Below are positions 1-7,082 of a DNA stretch of 19,969 nucleotides, in pieces. The notes under the pieces are model-generated. The model was not told the DNA's origin and did no database searches. It saw only the letters and a list, made by a program, of their open reading frames with translations. Origin of the DNA: CAYLNK01 sp964384675 (lineage in GTDB: Bacteria > Acidobacteriota > Thermoanaerobaculia > UBA5066); the NCBI GenBank assembly GCA_964384675.1, contig CAYLNK010000098.1, positions 1 through 19,969 of the forward strand, written 5' to 3'. Numbering within the stretch: the stretch's first letter is position 1; each line of letters opens with the position of its first letter. Made by a program: the position numbers and the translations under genes.

Positions 1-212
1 AGCACCGTCACCCGGGTGAGGGCCGTCAGCTCCTCCCCCTGGGCGGTCCTCGTCGGATACGGGAAGCGGAGCACCACGTCCGAGCCCTCCTGGCTCACCT
101 CGACGGGCTCGACCCGCGCCGGGATCACCTGGAGCGGGGCCATCGGCGGCAGCTTCCGGCCGCACGCGGCGAGCGCGAGGAGCGCGGCGGCGAGGGCGGC
201 GCGCCGGCTCAC
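1..212 (-). CDS. Putative lipoprotein, C-terminal part beyond the window
   Basis: The reading frame starts with GTG at 212, overlapping the hslU stop in a GTGA junction, and runs off the left edge with about 70 codons visible. The N-terminus is a typical lipoprotein signal: two arginines, an alanine/leucine-rich hydrophobic stretch, then a lipobox LAAC with the lipidated cysteine at residue 17, followed by GRKLPP. After the cysteine comes a proline-rich linker and then an alternating beta-type sequence (VEPVEVSQEGSDVVLRF) that resembles the start of a fibronectin type III-like fold. The protein should be membrane anchored, outside the cytoplasm. No enzymatic motif is visible. Being the last gene seen in the hslVU operon, it is probably co-transcribed and translationally coupled to hslU. 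The function is unknown. Confidence 0.75.
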   Translation of the reverse strand, partial: MSRRAALAAALLALAACGRKLPPMAPLQVIPARVEPVEVSQEGSDVVLRFPYPTRTAQGEELTALTRVTV

Positions 213-1576
213 AGCACGAAGCGCGACAGGTCGCGGTTCCGTACCAGGGCCGAGAGGGCCCGGTCCACGTACGGCTGGTCGATCACGATCCGCGCCCCGG
301 CGGCGTCCGGTCCGGCAAAGGAGATCTCCTCCAGCACCGTCTCCAGGATGGTGTGGAGCCGCCGCGCCCCGATGTTCTCGAGGTTCCGGTTCACCTCGGC
401 CGCGGCCTTGGCCATCTCCAGGATGCCGTCCTCGGTGAACGCCACCTCGATGCCGTCGGCGCCCAGGAGCGCCGTCGCCTGCTTCGGCAGCGAGTGCTCC
501 GGCTCGGTCAGGATCCGCACGAAGTCGGCCTCCGTCAGCGCGTCCAGCTCCACGCGGATCGGGAAGCGCCCCTGCAGCTCCGGGATCAGGTCGGAGGGCC
601 GGGCGACGTGGAAGGCCCCGGCGGCGATGAAGAGGACGTGGTCGGTCTTCACCATGCCGTGCTTCGTCTTCACCGTCGTCCCCTCGACGAGCGGCAGCAG
701 GTCCCGCTGGACGCCCTCGCGCGAGACGTCGGGCCCCCCCTTCGCCCCTTCGCGGCCGGCGATCTTGTCGATCTCGTCGAGGAAGACGATCCCGGCCTCC
801 TCGGTCCGCCGGATCGCCTCCTGGGGGACGGTCGCCTCGTCGGTCAGGGCGTCGGCCTCCCGCTCCAGGAGGAGGGGGCGCGCGTCGGACACCGGGAGCC
901 GCACCTTCTTCTTCTTGCTGCCCCCGCCGAAGAGCCCGGGAAGCATCCCCGGGAGGTCGATCCCCATCTCCTCCATCCCCTGCGGCGTCATGACGGAGAT
1001 CTGCGCCGACCGGTCGTCCGTCACCTCGATCTCGATCTCCCGCGCCTCGAGCTTCCCGTCGCGCAGGTCGCGGCGGAGGCGCTCGCGCCCGTCGGCGGCG
1101 AGCGTCCCGGTGGCGGGGTCGGGCGTGACGACGAGGACGTCGACGAGACGCTCCTCCGCGGCGGCGGTGGCGCGGTCCATCACCCGGGCGCGCCGCTCCT
1201 CCTTCACCAGGCGGATCGCCGCCTCCACGAGGTCGCGCGCGATCGAATCGACGTCCCGGCCGACGTAGCCGACCTCGGTGAACTTGGACGCCTCCACCTT
1301 CAGGAACGGGGCGTCGGTGAGGCGTGCCAGGCGGCGGGCGATCTCCGTCTTGCCGACGCCGGTCGGCCCGATCATCAGGATGTTCTTCGGCGTCGTGTCG
1401 CGGGCCAGCTCCAGCGGCAGGCGCTGGCGGCGCCAGCGGTCGCGAAGAGCGATGGCCACGGCTCGCTTCGCCTTCGCCTGGCCGACGACGTGCCGGTCCA
1501 GCTCCGCGACGATCTTCCGCGGGGAGAGATCGCGCAGCTTCAGGTCCTGGTGCGAGGCGGGGCGCTCCGCCTTCAC
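209..1576 (-). CDS. hslU: HslU, ATPase/unfoldase subunit of the HslUV protease
   Basis: HslU is a cytoplasmic AAA+ unfoldase that feeds substrates into the HslV peptidase; the 455-residue length is normal. Visible features are the N-terminal LSPRKIVAELDRHVVGQ stretch typical of HslU/ClpX, Walker A GPTGVGKT at residues 70-77, the pore loop GYVG at 103-106, a charged intermediate domain at roughly 110-240, Walker B VFLDEID at 264-270, the sensor-2 GARRL at 403-407, and the C-terminal tail DLSRFVL, which docks into HslV in this family. The start is a GTG at 1576 overlapping the hslV stop (GTGA), with a GGAGG ribosome binding site about seven bases upstream. It lies directly downstream of hslV, so the complex is encoded in one transcript. 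All key residues are present and nothing suggests damage. Confidence 0.98.
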   Translation of the reverse strand: MKAERPASHQDLKLRDLSPRKIVAELDRHVVGQAKAKRAVAIALRDRWRRQRLPLELARDTTPKNILMIGPTGVGKTEIARRLARLTDAPFLKVEASKFTEVGYVGRDVDSIARDLVEAAIRLVKEERRARVMDRATAAAEERLVDVLVVTPDPATGTLAADGRERLRRDLRDGKLEAREIEIEVTDDRSAQISVMTPQGMEEMGIDLPGMLPGLFGGGSKKKKVRLPVSDARPLLLEREADALTDEATVPQEAIRRTEEAGIVFLDEIDKIAGREGAKGGPDVSREGVQRDLLPLVEGTTVKTKHGMVKTDHVLFIAAGAFHVARPSDLIPELQGRFPIRVELDALTEADFVRILTEPEHSLPKQATALLGADGIEVAFTEDGILEMAKAAAEVNRNLENIGARRLHTILETVLEEISFAGPDAAGARIVIDQPYVDRALSALVRNRDLSRFVL

Positions 1577-2115
1577 GAGAGGACCTCCACGCGGATCGAG
1601 TCGTTCGTGTAGATGTCGATCGTGGCCGCGATCTTCAGCGCCTCGCGGACGATCTCCTCGGCGCCCAGGCCGCTGTGCCGGAGGAGCGCGCGGGCGGCGG
1701 CGGCGGCGTAGGGTCCTCCCGAGCCGACCGACAGCACGCCGTCGTCGGGGGAGATCACGTCGCCGGTGCCGGAGAGGAGGAGCGACGTGGAGCGGTCGGC
1801 GACCACCAGGAGCGCCTCCAGCGAGCGGAGCGTCTTCTCCGTGCGCCAGTCGGTGGCCAGCTCCACGGCGGCCCGCTCCAGCTGTCCGTGGAACTCCTCG
1901 AGCTTCCGCTCGAAGCGGGTGAAGAGGGCGATGGCGTCGGCCGTCGAGCCGGCGAAGCCGGCGAGCACCTTGCCGTCGAGCAGGCGGCGGATCTTGGAGG
2001 CGCCGTGCTTCATCACGGTCGTCCCCATCGTCACCTGCCCGTCGCTCCCGAGGGCGACGGTGCCGTCCTTGCGGACCGAGAGCACGGTGGTGTGGTGGAA
2101 GAGAGGGGTCGTCAC
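1573..2115 (-). CDS. hslV: HslV, threonine peptidase subunit of the HslUV protease
   Basis: HslV is the proteasome-like, N-terminal-nucleophile peptidase that degrades proteins unfolded by HslU. The product is 180 residues, the usual size. After an eight-residue propeptide (MTTPLFHH) the mature protein begins TTVLSVRKDG, so Thr9 of the precursor is the catalytic Thr1. In mature numbering Asp17 (GSDGQ) and Lys33 are at the expected active-site positions, and the GSGGPYA motif is present further on. The start is GTG at 2115; no strong ribosome binding site is seen in the 23 bases separating it from the xerC stop. The gene is coupled to hslU downstream by a GTGA overlap. Confidence 0.97.
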   Translation of the reverse strand: MTTPLFHHTTVLSVRKDGTVALGSDGQVTMGTTVMKHGASKIRRLLDGKVLAGFAGSTADAIALFTRFERKLEEFHGQLERAAVELATDWRTEKTLRSLEALLVVADRSTSLLLSGTGDVISPDDGVLSVGSGGPYAAAAARALLRHSGLGAEEIVREALKIAATIDIYTNDSIRVEVLS

Positions 2116-2138
2116 CCGGCCAGTCTAGAGGAGCCGCC

Positions 2139-3047
2139 TCATTCCTTCGATTCGGCCTTCGGGTGGCTCTTCCGGTAGACGGAGATCAGCCGGTCCGCGT
2201 CGAGGTGCGTGTACTTCTGGGTCGTGGCGAGCGAGCTGTGCCCGAGCAGCTCCTGGATGGCCCGCAGGTCCGCGCCGGCGGCCAGGAGGTGCGTCGCGAA
2301 GGAGTGACGGAGGGAGTGGGGAGAGGCGTGCCGGTCCACCTCGGCGTCGGCGAGGGCGCGGACCAGGATCCGCCTCACGCTGCGGTCGGTGAGCCGGGTG
2401 CCGCGGGTGTTCACGAAGACCGGCTCCCGGTCGCGGAAGAGGCGACCGTGGCGCCGCGCCGCTCGCTCGGGGAGGTACCGGCGGAGGGCCTCCTCGGCCT
2501 TTTGTCCGAACGGCACGACGCGCTCCTTCCGCCCCTTCCCGACGGTCCGCACCTGGCGCGACGCCAGGTCGACGTCGGCGAGCGACAGGCCGACCAGCTC
2601 CGAGACGCGCAGGCCCGTGGCGTACAGGAGCTCGAGGAGGGCCCGGTCCCGGGCATCGTCCGGGACCTCCACGACCGCCGCCGCCTCGTCGAGGCCGAGC
2701 GCCTTCGGGAGCGGCTTGTCGGCCTTCGGCGTCGCGACCGCCCGGGCCGGATTCGACGTGACGCGCCCCTCCCGCTTGAGGAACGTGAAGAACGTCCGCA
2801 CGGCCGAGAGGTGCCGTCCGATCGAGCTCTTCGCGAGCCCCTGCTTGCGCAGGGCGGCGAGGTACGAGCGGACGGCCAGCGCGTCGACCTCGGCCGCGTC
2901 GATCGCGGAGGGGGCACGGCCGAGGAACGACGTCAGGAACGCCGCGAGCTGGGCGAGGTCCTCGACGTACGCCCGCCGCGTGTGAGGAGAGACGGCTCGC
3001 TCGTCCGACAGGTACCGGTCGAACGCCGCGAGGTCGTCCTCGAGCAC
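2139..3047 (-). CDS. xerC: Tyrosine recombinase, XerC type
   Basis: This is a tyrosine recombinase of the Xer family, whose usual job is resolving chromosome dimers at dif. I chose the GTG at 3047, giving 302 residues, close to the usual 295-305. The frame stays open for 55 more codons upstream but that part is arginine/glutamate-rich non-protein-like sequence overlapping the cytochrome gene. In this numbering the SAM-like core-binding domain covers about 1-95 and the catalytic domain 115-290. The catalytic set is complete: Arg147 (ATGLR), Lys171 (GKGRK), His244 and Arg247 (HSLRH), His270 (LLGH) and Tyr279 (QKYTH). The neighbours trmFO, hslV and hslU match the position of xerC in many bacteria, so a housekeeping Xer protein is favoured over a mobile-element integrase. 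A XerD assignment cannot be excluded from sequence alone. Confidence 0.88.
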   Translation of the reverse strand: MLEDDLAAFDRYLSDERAVSPHTRRAYVEDLAQLAAFLTSFLGRAPSAIDAAEVDALAVRSYLAALRKQGLAKSSIGRHLSAVRTFFTFLKREGRVTSNPARAVATPKADKPLPKALGLDEAAAVVEVPDDARDRALLELLYATGLRVSELVGLSLADVDLASRQVRTVGKGRKERVVPFGQKAEEALRRYLPERAARRHGRLFRDREPVFVNTRGTRLTDRSVRRILVRALADAEVDRHASPHSLRHSFATHLLAAGADLRAIQELLGHSSLATTQKYTHLDADRLISVYRKSHPKAESKE

Positions 3048-3067
3048 GGGGCTCTCTCTACGTCTCG

Positions 3068-3388
3068 CTACGACTTCGCCAGGAGACCGCGGACTTCCTT
3101 CACCAGGCCCTTGATCTCGTCCTCGGTCAGCTTCTTGGCGAAGGAGGGCATCTTCTCCCGTCCCTTCGTGATCGTCTTGGCGATCTGCTCGTCGCTCACC
3201 GCGTCCTGCCACTTTTTCTTCGAGAGGTCGCGGGCGCCCTTCTTCTTCCCCTCCTCGGTCTGCGACCGGCCGTCGTCGCCATGGCAGACGGCGCAGTGAG
3301 ACTGGTACACCTCGGAGCGCCCCTCGCCGCGGGCGGCGAACGGCGTGGCGAGGAGGAGGACCGCGAGGGCGGTGGCGGCTTTCTTCAT
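3068..3388 (-). CDS. Small periplasmic monohaem c-type cytochrome
   Basis: This is a 106-residue class I cytochrome c. It has a Sec signal peptide (MKK followed by a hydrophobic alanine/leucine run, probable cleavage around residue 20), a haem attachment site CAVCH at 32-36, and a probable axial methionine at Met80 (REKMPSF). The rest is very lysine-rich. It is expected to carry electrons in the periplasm; the partner is not identifiable here. The start is supported by AGGAG (3397-3401) placed eight bases upstream of the ATG. The gene lies 20 bases upstream of xerC and 65 bases downstream of the HExxH gene, so it appears to be inserted in the trmFO-xerC operon, an unusual place for a cytochrome. 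Longer open frame upstream is rejected because it lacks a signal peptide and overlaps the preceding gene. Confidence 0.9.
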   Translation of the reverse strand: MKKAATALAVLLLATPFAARGEGRSEVYQSHCAVCHGDDGRSQTEEGKKKGARDLSKKKWQDAVSDEQIAKTITKGREKMPSFAKKLTEDEIKGLVKEVRGLLAKS

Positions 3389-3453
3389 CGTTCGTACTCC
3401 TGTCGTCATCGTAGCAATCGCGGTGCCTCGACGAGATCGGGTCTCAGCGAGTC

Positions 3454-4269
3454 CTAGTGGCCGGTGACGCCGGCGTGCGTCTTGACGTAGTCCGACATCT
3501 TCGTGCCGGTCTCGTCCGTGTTCGTCCGGGAGGCGGTCTCGGCATCCTTGAAGAACTGCTCGATCGCGGTCTCCGTCTTGGTGCACTCCGCGTCGTAGTC
3601 CGTGGTCTTCTGGCCGACCTTCCCGCCGAATGCCGGGGGGAACGGCTTCTTCATGGCGGCCTTGAAGTCGGCCATGTGACACGACTCGTGGAAGCCGACG
3701 GTCGTGTCCATGGCGGTGACGTCGGTCGCGGTCGTGCCGCGCCCCCAGGCGGCGCCGTCGGCCGCCTTGGCGTCCGAGCCGTACAGCACCTGGATCGTCA
3801 CCTTCCCCTTCACGCTGTAGACGCCCTTCAGCTTGTCGACGACGTCCGGCTTGGCCGTGCTCGACTCGAACTCCGGGAACGTGATCGTGAGCCCGGTGCC
3901 GTCGAGGTTGGTCTTGGCGCCGCTGTTCGTCGTCGTGCCGTCGGCGAGCACCTCGACGCTGATGTCGTGGTTGCCCGACTTGATCGTGTGGACGACGCCC
4001 GGCGCCGTGGCCGGCGGAGGGTTCCGTTTGACGTCCGTGATCTTGACGCCCGGGGAGTCCAGCTGGACGGTCTCCGGGGCCGACAGACCGTCCACCCGCG
4101 CGGACGGCGATTGGGGGTGCCGTACCGGATCGGCGTCGTTGCCGTCGCCGCCGAGGGCGCCCGCCCTCTTGAACTTCCCGTCGCCGCCGCCTCCCGCGGC
4201 CGCGTTCGGGTGGGCCAGGTCTCCTTCGCGTCCGATCCAGGGGCTCGGGGAGCTCTCGGCGTCACCCAT
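3454..4269 (-). CDS. Unrecognised protein with an HExxH motif (possible zinc metallopeptidase)
   Basis: I do not recognise the family of this 271-residue protein. The first 90 residues are low-complexity and rich in glycine, proline and aspartate, with no signal peptide or membrane segment. The middle (about 90-190) looks like a beta-rich domain. A motif HESCH lies at 194-198 (His194, Glu195, His198), as in zincin metallopeptidases, followed at about thirty residues by YDAE (225-228), which could supply a third metal ligand. The arrangement is loosely like the DUF922-type predicted Zn proteases, but this is a suggestion only. The ATG is well supported by an AAGGAGGA ribosome binding site. It follows trmFO by 18 bases and is probably co-transcribed with it. 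Cysteines 197 and 229 could pair if the protein is exported, but no export signal is visible. Confidence 0.8.
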   Translation of the reverse strand: MGDAESSPSPWIGREGDLAHPNAAAGGGGDGKFKRAGALGGDGNDADPVRHPQSPSARVDGLSAPETVQLDSPGVKITDVKRNPPPATAPGVVHTIKSGNHDISVEVLADGTTTNSGAKTNLDGTGLTITFPEFESSTAKPDVVDKLKGVYSVKGKVTIQVLYGSDAKAADGAAWGRGTTATDVTAMDTTVGFHESCHMADFKAAMKKPFPPAFGGKVGQKTTDYDAECTKTETAIEQFFKDAETASRTNTDETGTKMSDYVKTHAGVTGH

Positions 4270-4272
4270 GGT

Positions 4273-4280
4273 TCCTCCTT
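4273..4280 (-). promoter_or_regulatory. Strong ribosome binding site for the HExxH gene
   Basis: The minus strand reads AAGGAGGA four to five bases before the ATG at 4269, the best Shine-Dalgarno match seen in the window. It fixes the start codon and suggests this gene is translated independently of trmFO. Confidence 0.75.
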
Positions 4281-4287
4281 GCCGGGC

Positions 4288-5637
4288 TCAGGCCGGCACG
4301 GTCTCCGGCAACGCCGAGGCCTTCCACGCCTCGACCGTCGCGCGGGCGCGCCGGCAGATCTCTTCCCGCCGCTTGGCCCGGTCGCGGATCGGCGGGACCT
4401 CGGTGTCGTCGATCAGGCCGAACGTGACGTTGGCCGGGTCGAAACGCTGCTTCTCCGTCCGCTCGGCCGAGACGTGGCGGGCCAGCGAGCCGAGCGCGGT
4501 CGAGAACGGGAGCGGGACCGGCTCGCGGCCCTCCAGCAGCTGGGCGAGCGTCGTGCCGACCATGAGTCCGGTCGCCGCGGACTCGAGGTAGCCCTCGACG
4601 CCGGTGATCTGGCCGGCGAAGAAGAGCCGCGGGTCCCGCTTCCACCGGAAGAGCCGGTCGAGGTGCGCGGGGCCGTTGATGTAGGTGTTCCGATGGAGCA
4701 TCCCGAACCGCACGAACTCGGCGTTCGAAAGACCCGGAATGGTGCGGAAAACCCGCTTCTGCTCCCCGATCTTCAGCTTCGTCTGGAAGCCGACGAGGTT
4801 GAAATGGTCCCGCGCCAGGTCGTCCTGCCGGAGCTGAACCACGGCGTACGGCTCGCGTCCGGTGCGCGGGTCGGGGAGCCCGAACGGCTTCATCGGGCCG
4901 TGCCGGAGCGTCTCCGGGCCGCGCTCGGCCATCGCCTCGACCGGCAGGCACCCCTCGAAGTAGACGGGCGTCTCGAAGTCGTGGAACGGCACCTTCTCGC
5001 CGGCGAGGAGCGCGGCCACGAACGCGTCGTACTCGGACTTGTTCAGCGGCGCGTTCAGGTAGTCGTCGCCGCCCCCCTTGCCCCACCGGCTGGCGAAGAA
5101 GAGCGGGCCCATGTCGAGCGACGAGGCCTCCACGATCGGCGCCACCGAGTCGTAGAAGAAGAGGTACCGGTCGCCGAGCGCCGCGAGGAGCGACGCCTCG
5201 AGCGCCGGCGACGTGAGCGGGCCCGTGGCGATCACGGCGTGGCCGTCACCGGGGTCGGGCAGCGCCTCGACCTCGGCCCGCTTGACCTCCACCTCGGGGA
5301 ATGACGTCAGCCGGGACGTGACGAGGTCCGCGAAGACCGTCCGGTCGACGGCGAGCGCGTCGCCGGCGGGCACGGCCGCTTGCCGCGCCGAGGAGATCAC
5401 CAGGGAGCCGATCGACTCCATCTCGCGCTTCAGGAGCCCGACGGCGTTGGCCGGGTTGTCGGAGCGGAAGGAGTTCGAGCAGACCATCTCGGCGAGCCGG
5501 TCCGTGGCATGCGCGTCGGTCGTGCGGACGGGCCGCATCTCGACGAGCCGCACCCGGTGGCCCCGGCGAGCCAGCTGGAACGCGCACTCCACCCCCGCGA
5601 AGCCGCCGCCGACGATCGTGACCGGGGGAACGCCCAT
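4288..5637 (-). CDS. trmFO: TrmFO, folate/FAD-dependent tRNA uracil-54 C5-methyltransferase
   Basis: TrmFO makes 5-methyluridine at position 54 of tRNA using methylenetetrahydrofolate as carbon donor and reduced FAD. The product is 449 residues, normal for the family. An FAD-binding glycine-rich motif GGGFAG is at residues 10-15, with a GIDA-like acidic end (LVEMRP) at 31-36. Cys53 in EMVCSNSFRSDNP matches the conserved catalytic-region cysteine, and Cys230 in FEGCLP matches the second conserved cysteine. The C-terminal second nucleotide-binding part includes FFAGQITGVEGY. It heads the minus-strand operon. The ATG at 5637 has no Shine-Dalgarno sequence; a possible -10 hexamer sits only six bases upstream, so the transcript could be leaderless. 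It belongs with xerC and hslVU downstream, as in many genomes. Confidence 0.95.
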   Translation of the reverse strand: MGVPPVTIVGGGFAGVECAFQLARRGHRVRLVEMRPVRTTDAHATDRLAEMVCSNSFRSDNPANAVGLLKREMESIGSLVISSARQAAVPAGDALAVDRTVFADLVTSRLTSFPEVEVKRAEVEALPDPGDGHAVIATGPLTSPALEASLLAALGDRYLFFYDSVAPIVEASSLDMGPLFFASRWGKGGGDDYLNAPLNKSEYDAFVAALLAGEKVPFHDFETPVYFEGCLPVEAMAERGPETLRHGPMKPFGLPDPRTGREPYAVVQLRQDDLARDHFNLVGFQTKLKIGEQKRVFRTIPGLSNAEFVRFGMLHRNTYINGPAHLDRLFRWKRDPRLFFAGQITGVEGYLESAATGLMVGTTLAQLLEGREPVPLPFSTALGSLARHVSAERTEKQRFDPANVTFGLIDDTEVPPIRDRAKRREEICRRARATVEAWKASALPETVPA

Positions 5638-5643
5638 CCGGCG

Positions 5644-5649
5644 ATTCTA
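5644..5649 (-). promoter_or_regulatory. Candidate -10 hexamer for trmFO
   Basis: The minus strand reads TAGAAT, close to TATAAT, six bases upstream of the trmFO ATG. If used, transcription would start at or next to the ATG. No convincing -35 hexamer was found, so the support is weak. Confidence 0.3.
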
Positions 5650-5757
5650 GGCGTCCCGCGAGGGGCGTCCGTGACGGGGAGCACGGGACGGTGCGGTCGT
5701 CGGGTGGCGCCGGCGACGCCCTCCCGCGGTCGCTGTCCCGGGGCCGGGGATCGCGGG

Positions 5758-5763
5758 TACCAT
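5758..5763 (+). promoter_or_regulatory. Candidate -10 hexamer for the plus-strand glycan operon
   Basis: The sequence TACCAT lies twelve bases before the ATG at 5776 and is one of the few AT-containing hexamers in this GC-rich gap. There is no clear -35 partner and no clear ribosome binding site before the ATG. Confidence 0.22.
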
Positions 5764-5775
5764 CGACCCGTCTCG

Positions 5776-6408
5776 ATGATGGGAATCCTGAGTCACCGCG
5801 GGATGTGGAGCCGGGTCGGGGAGAAGAACACCCTGGGGGCCTTCGCTCGCTCCTTCGAGGCCGGCTTCGGTGTCGAAGTCGACGTGCGGGACCAATCCCG
5901 GACGCTGGTGGTGTCCCACGATCCGCCCGGACCCGGTGCGCTGCCCTTGCGTGACGTGCTGGAGGCGCACCGCCGGAGCGGACCGGGACTAGCGCTGGCG
6001 CTGAACGTGAAGTCGTGCGGGCTCGCCGACGCGATCGCCGACGTGATCCGGGAGTTCGAGCTCACGGACGTCTTCGTCTTCGACATGGCGGTCCCCGATG
6101 CGCTCGACTACGTCCGGCGTGGAGTGCCCGCCTATACGCGAGTGAGCGAGCACGAGGCGGTGCCGGCGTTCTACGCGCTCGCGAGCGGCGTCTGGGTCGA
6201 CTGCTTCGCCGGGGACTGGATCGGCGAGGAGGCCGTCGCACCGCACCTCGCGGCCGGCAAGGGGGTCTGCCTCGTATCGCCGGAGCTGCACGGCCGCCCC
6301 CACGAGCCGGCCTGGGAGCGCTGGGCCAGGATGGCGTGTGTCTCCGACCCGAGGCTCCACCTCTGCACCGACCACCCGGAAGCCGCGCGGCGGCGCTTCG
6401 GGGGATGA
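5776..6408 (+). CDS. Glycerophosphodiester phosphodiesterase-like protein
   Basis: The 210-residue product has the motifs of the GDPD family, TIM-barrel phosphodiesterases that split glycerophosphodiesters. SHRG gives His7 and Arg8, NT is at 18-19, VEVDVR gives Glu34 and Asp36, SHD gives His48, LNVKS gives Lys79, and the late LCTDHPEAA matches the end of the barrel. It is shorter than typical members (about 240 or more). There is no signal peptide, so it should act in the cytoplasm. The start is ATG 5776 or the adjacent ATG 5779. It heads the plus-strand operon and overlaps the HAD gene frame at 6405-6408, which points to a role in glycan precursor metabolism rather than lipid scavenging. The actual substrate is unknown; a phosphodiester-linked glycan precursor is an inference. 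Confidence 0.82.
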   Translation: MMGILSHRGMWSRVGEKNTLGAFARSFEAGFGVEVDVRDQSRTLVVSHDPPGPGALPLRDVLEAHRRSGPGLALALNVKSCGLADAIADVIREFELTDVFVFDMAVPDALDYVRRGVPAYTRVSEHEAVPAFYALASGVWVDCFAGDWIGEEAVAPHLAAGKGVCLVSPELHGRPHEPAWERWARMACVSDPRLHLCTDHPEAARRRFGG

Positions 6409-6443
6409 CCACGACGAGGGAGAAGAGTGATGGAGACGCCCCG

Positions 6444-7082
6444 ATGCCCGGCAAGATCGTAGCCGTCGTCTTCGACATGGACGGCGTCCTCGTGGACGCC
6501 AAGGAGTGGCACTACCTTGCGCTCAACCGGGCGCTCCGGCTCTTCGGCTTCGAGATCGACCGCTACGATCACCTGGTGACCTACGACGGCCTTCCCACCC
6601 GGCGCAAGCTGGAGATCCTCTCGCGGGACGGCGGCCTGCCGGTCGCGCTCCACTCCTTCATCAACGAGCTGAAGCAGATCTACACGACCGAGCTGATCCA
6701 CGTCCACTGCAAGCCGTCCTTCCAGCACCAGTACGCCCTGTCGCGCCTGAAGTCGGACGGCTATCGGATCGGTGTGGCCTCCAACGCCGTGCGGCGCAGC
6801 GTCGAGCTCCTGATGGAGAAGGCGAGCCTCCGGCCGTACTTCGACGTGATGCTCAGCAACGAGGACGTGAAGCGGTCCAAGCCGGACCCGGAGATCTACC
6901 TGAAGGCCTTCGAGTCCCTCGGGATCCGGGCCGACCAGGCGATGGTGGTGGAGGACAACGAGCACGGCATCGAAGCCGCTCGCGCCGCGGGCGCCCACGT
7001 CATGGCGGTGGACTCCTTCGGGGCGGTCACGTACGACAACATCACGGGCCACCTCGCCCGCTTCGAAGGGGAGGGGGCATGA
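6444..7082 (+). CDS. HAD-superfamily hydrolase (phosphatase or phosphomutase type)
   Basis: The 212-residue product has all four HAD motifs: FDMDGVLVD (Asp11 nucleophile, Asp13 acid/base), Ser113 in GVASN, Lys146 in RSKPDPEIY, and Glu170-Asp171 in VVEDNEHGIEAA. A helical cap lies between motifs I and II. This pattern suits a small-molecule phosphatase or beta-phosphoglucomutase-like enzyme, probably acting on a sugar or polyol phosphate. I chose ATG 6444 because GGAG sits eight bases upstream and the nucleophile motif normally falls near residue 10. An in-frame ATG at 6405, overlapping the previous stop (ATGA), would add 13 residues and is the alternative. The stop overlaps the next start by four bases (ATGA), so expression is coupled to the first nucleotidyltransferase. 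Confidence 0.87.
   Translation: MPGKIVAVVFDMDGVLVDAKEWHYLALNRALRLFGFEIDRYDHLVTYDGLPTRRKLEILSRDGGLPVALHSFINELKQIYTTELIHVHCKPSFQHQYALSRLKSDGYRIGVASNAVRRSVELLMEKASLRPYFDVMLSNEDVKRSKPDPEIYLKAFESLGIRADQAMVVEDNEHGIEAARAAGAHVMAVDSFGAVTYDNITGHLARFEGEGA

Larger units (their letters stand above)
5638..5775. other. Divergent intergenic region between trmFO and the glycan operon
   Basis: This 138-base GC-rich gap is the only divergent junction in the window, so promoters for both operons should lie here. No riboswitch-like, terminator-like or operator-like palindrome stands out by eye. Confidence 0.6.

Noticed and set aside
2139..3047. Tyrosine recombinase as a sign of a phage or integrative element
   Set aside because: Size, motifs and the trmFO/hslVU neighbourhood indicate housekeeping XerC; no attachment repeats, tRNA or other mobile genes were seen.
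3048..3212. 55-residue N-terminal extension of XerC
   Set aside because: It overlaps the cytochrome gene, looks non-protein-like, and makes the recombinase longer than the family norm.
3457..5304. 615-codon plus-strand open frame opposite trmFO and the HExxH gene
   Set aside because: Composition is arginine, glycine and leucine-rich antisense shadow; the opposite strand has the clearly recognised trmFO and a well supported start.
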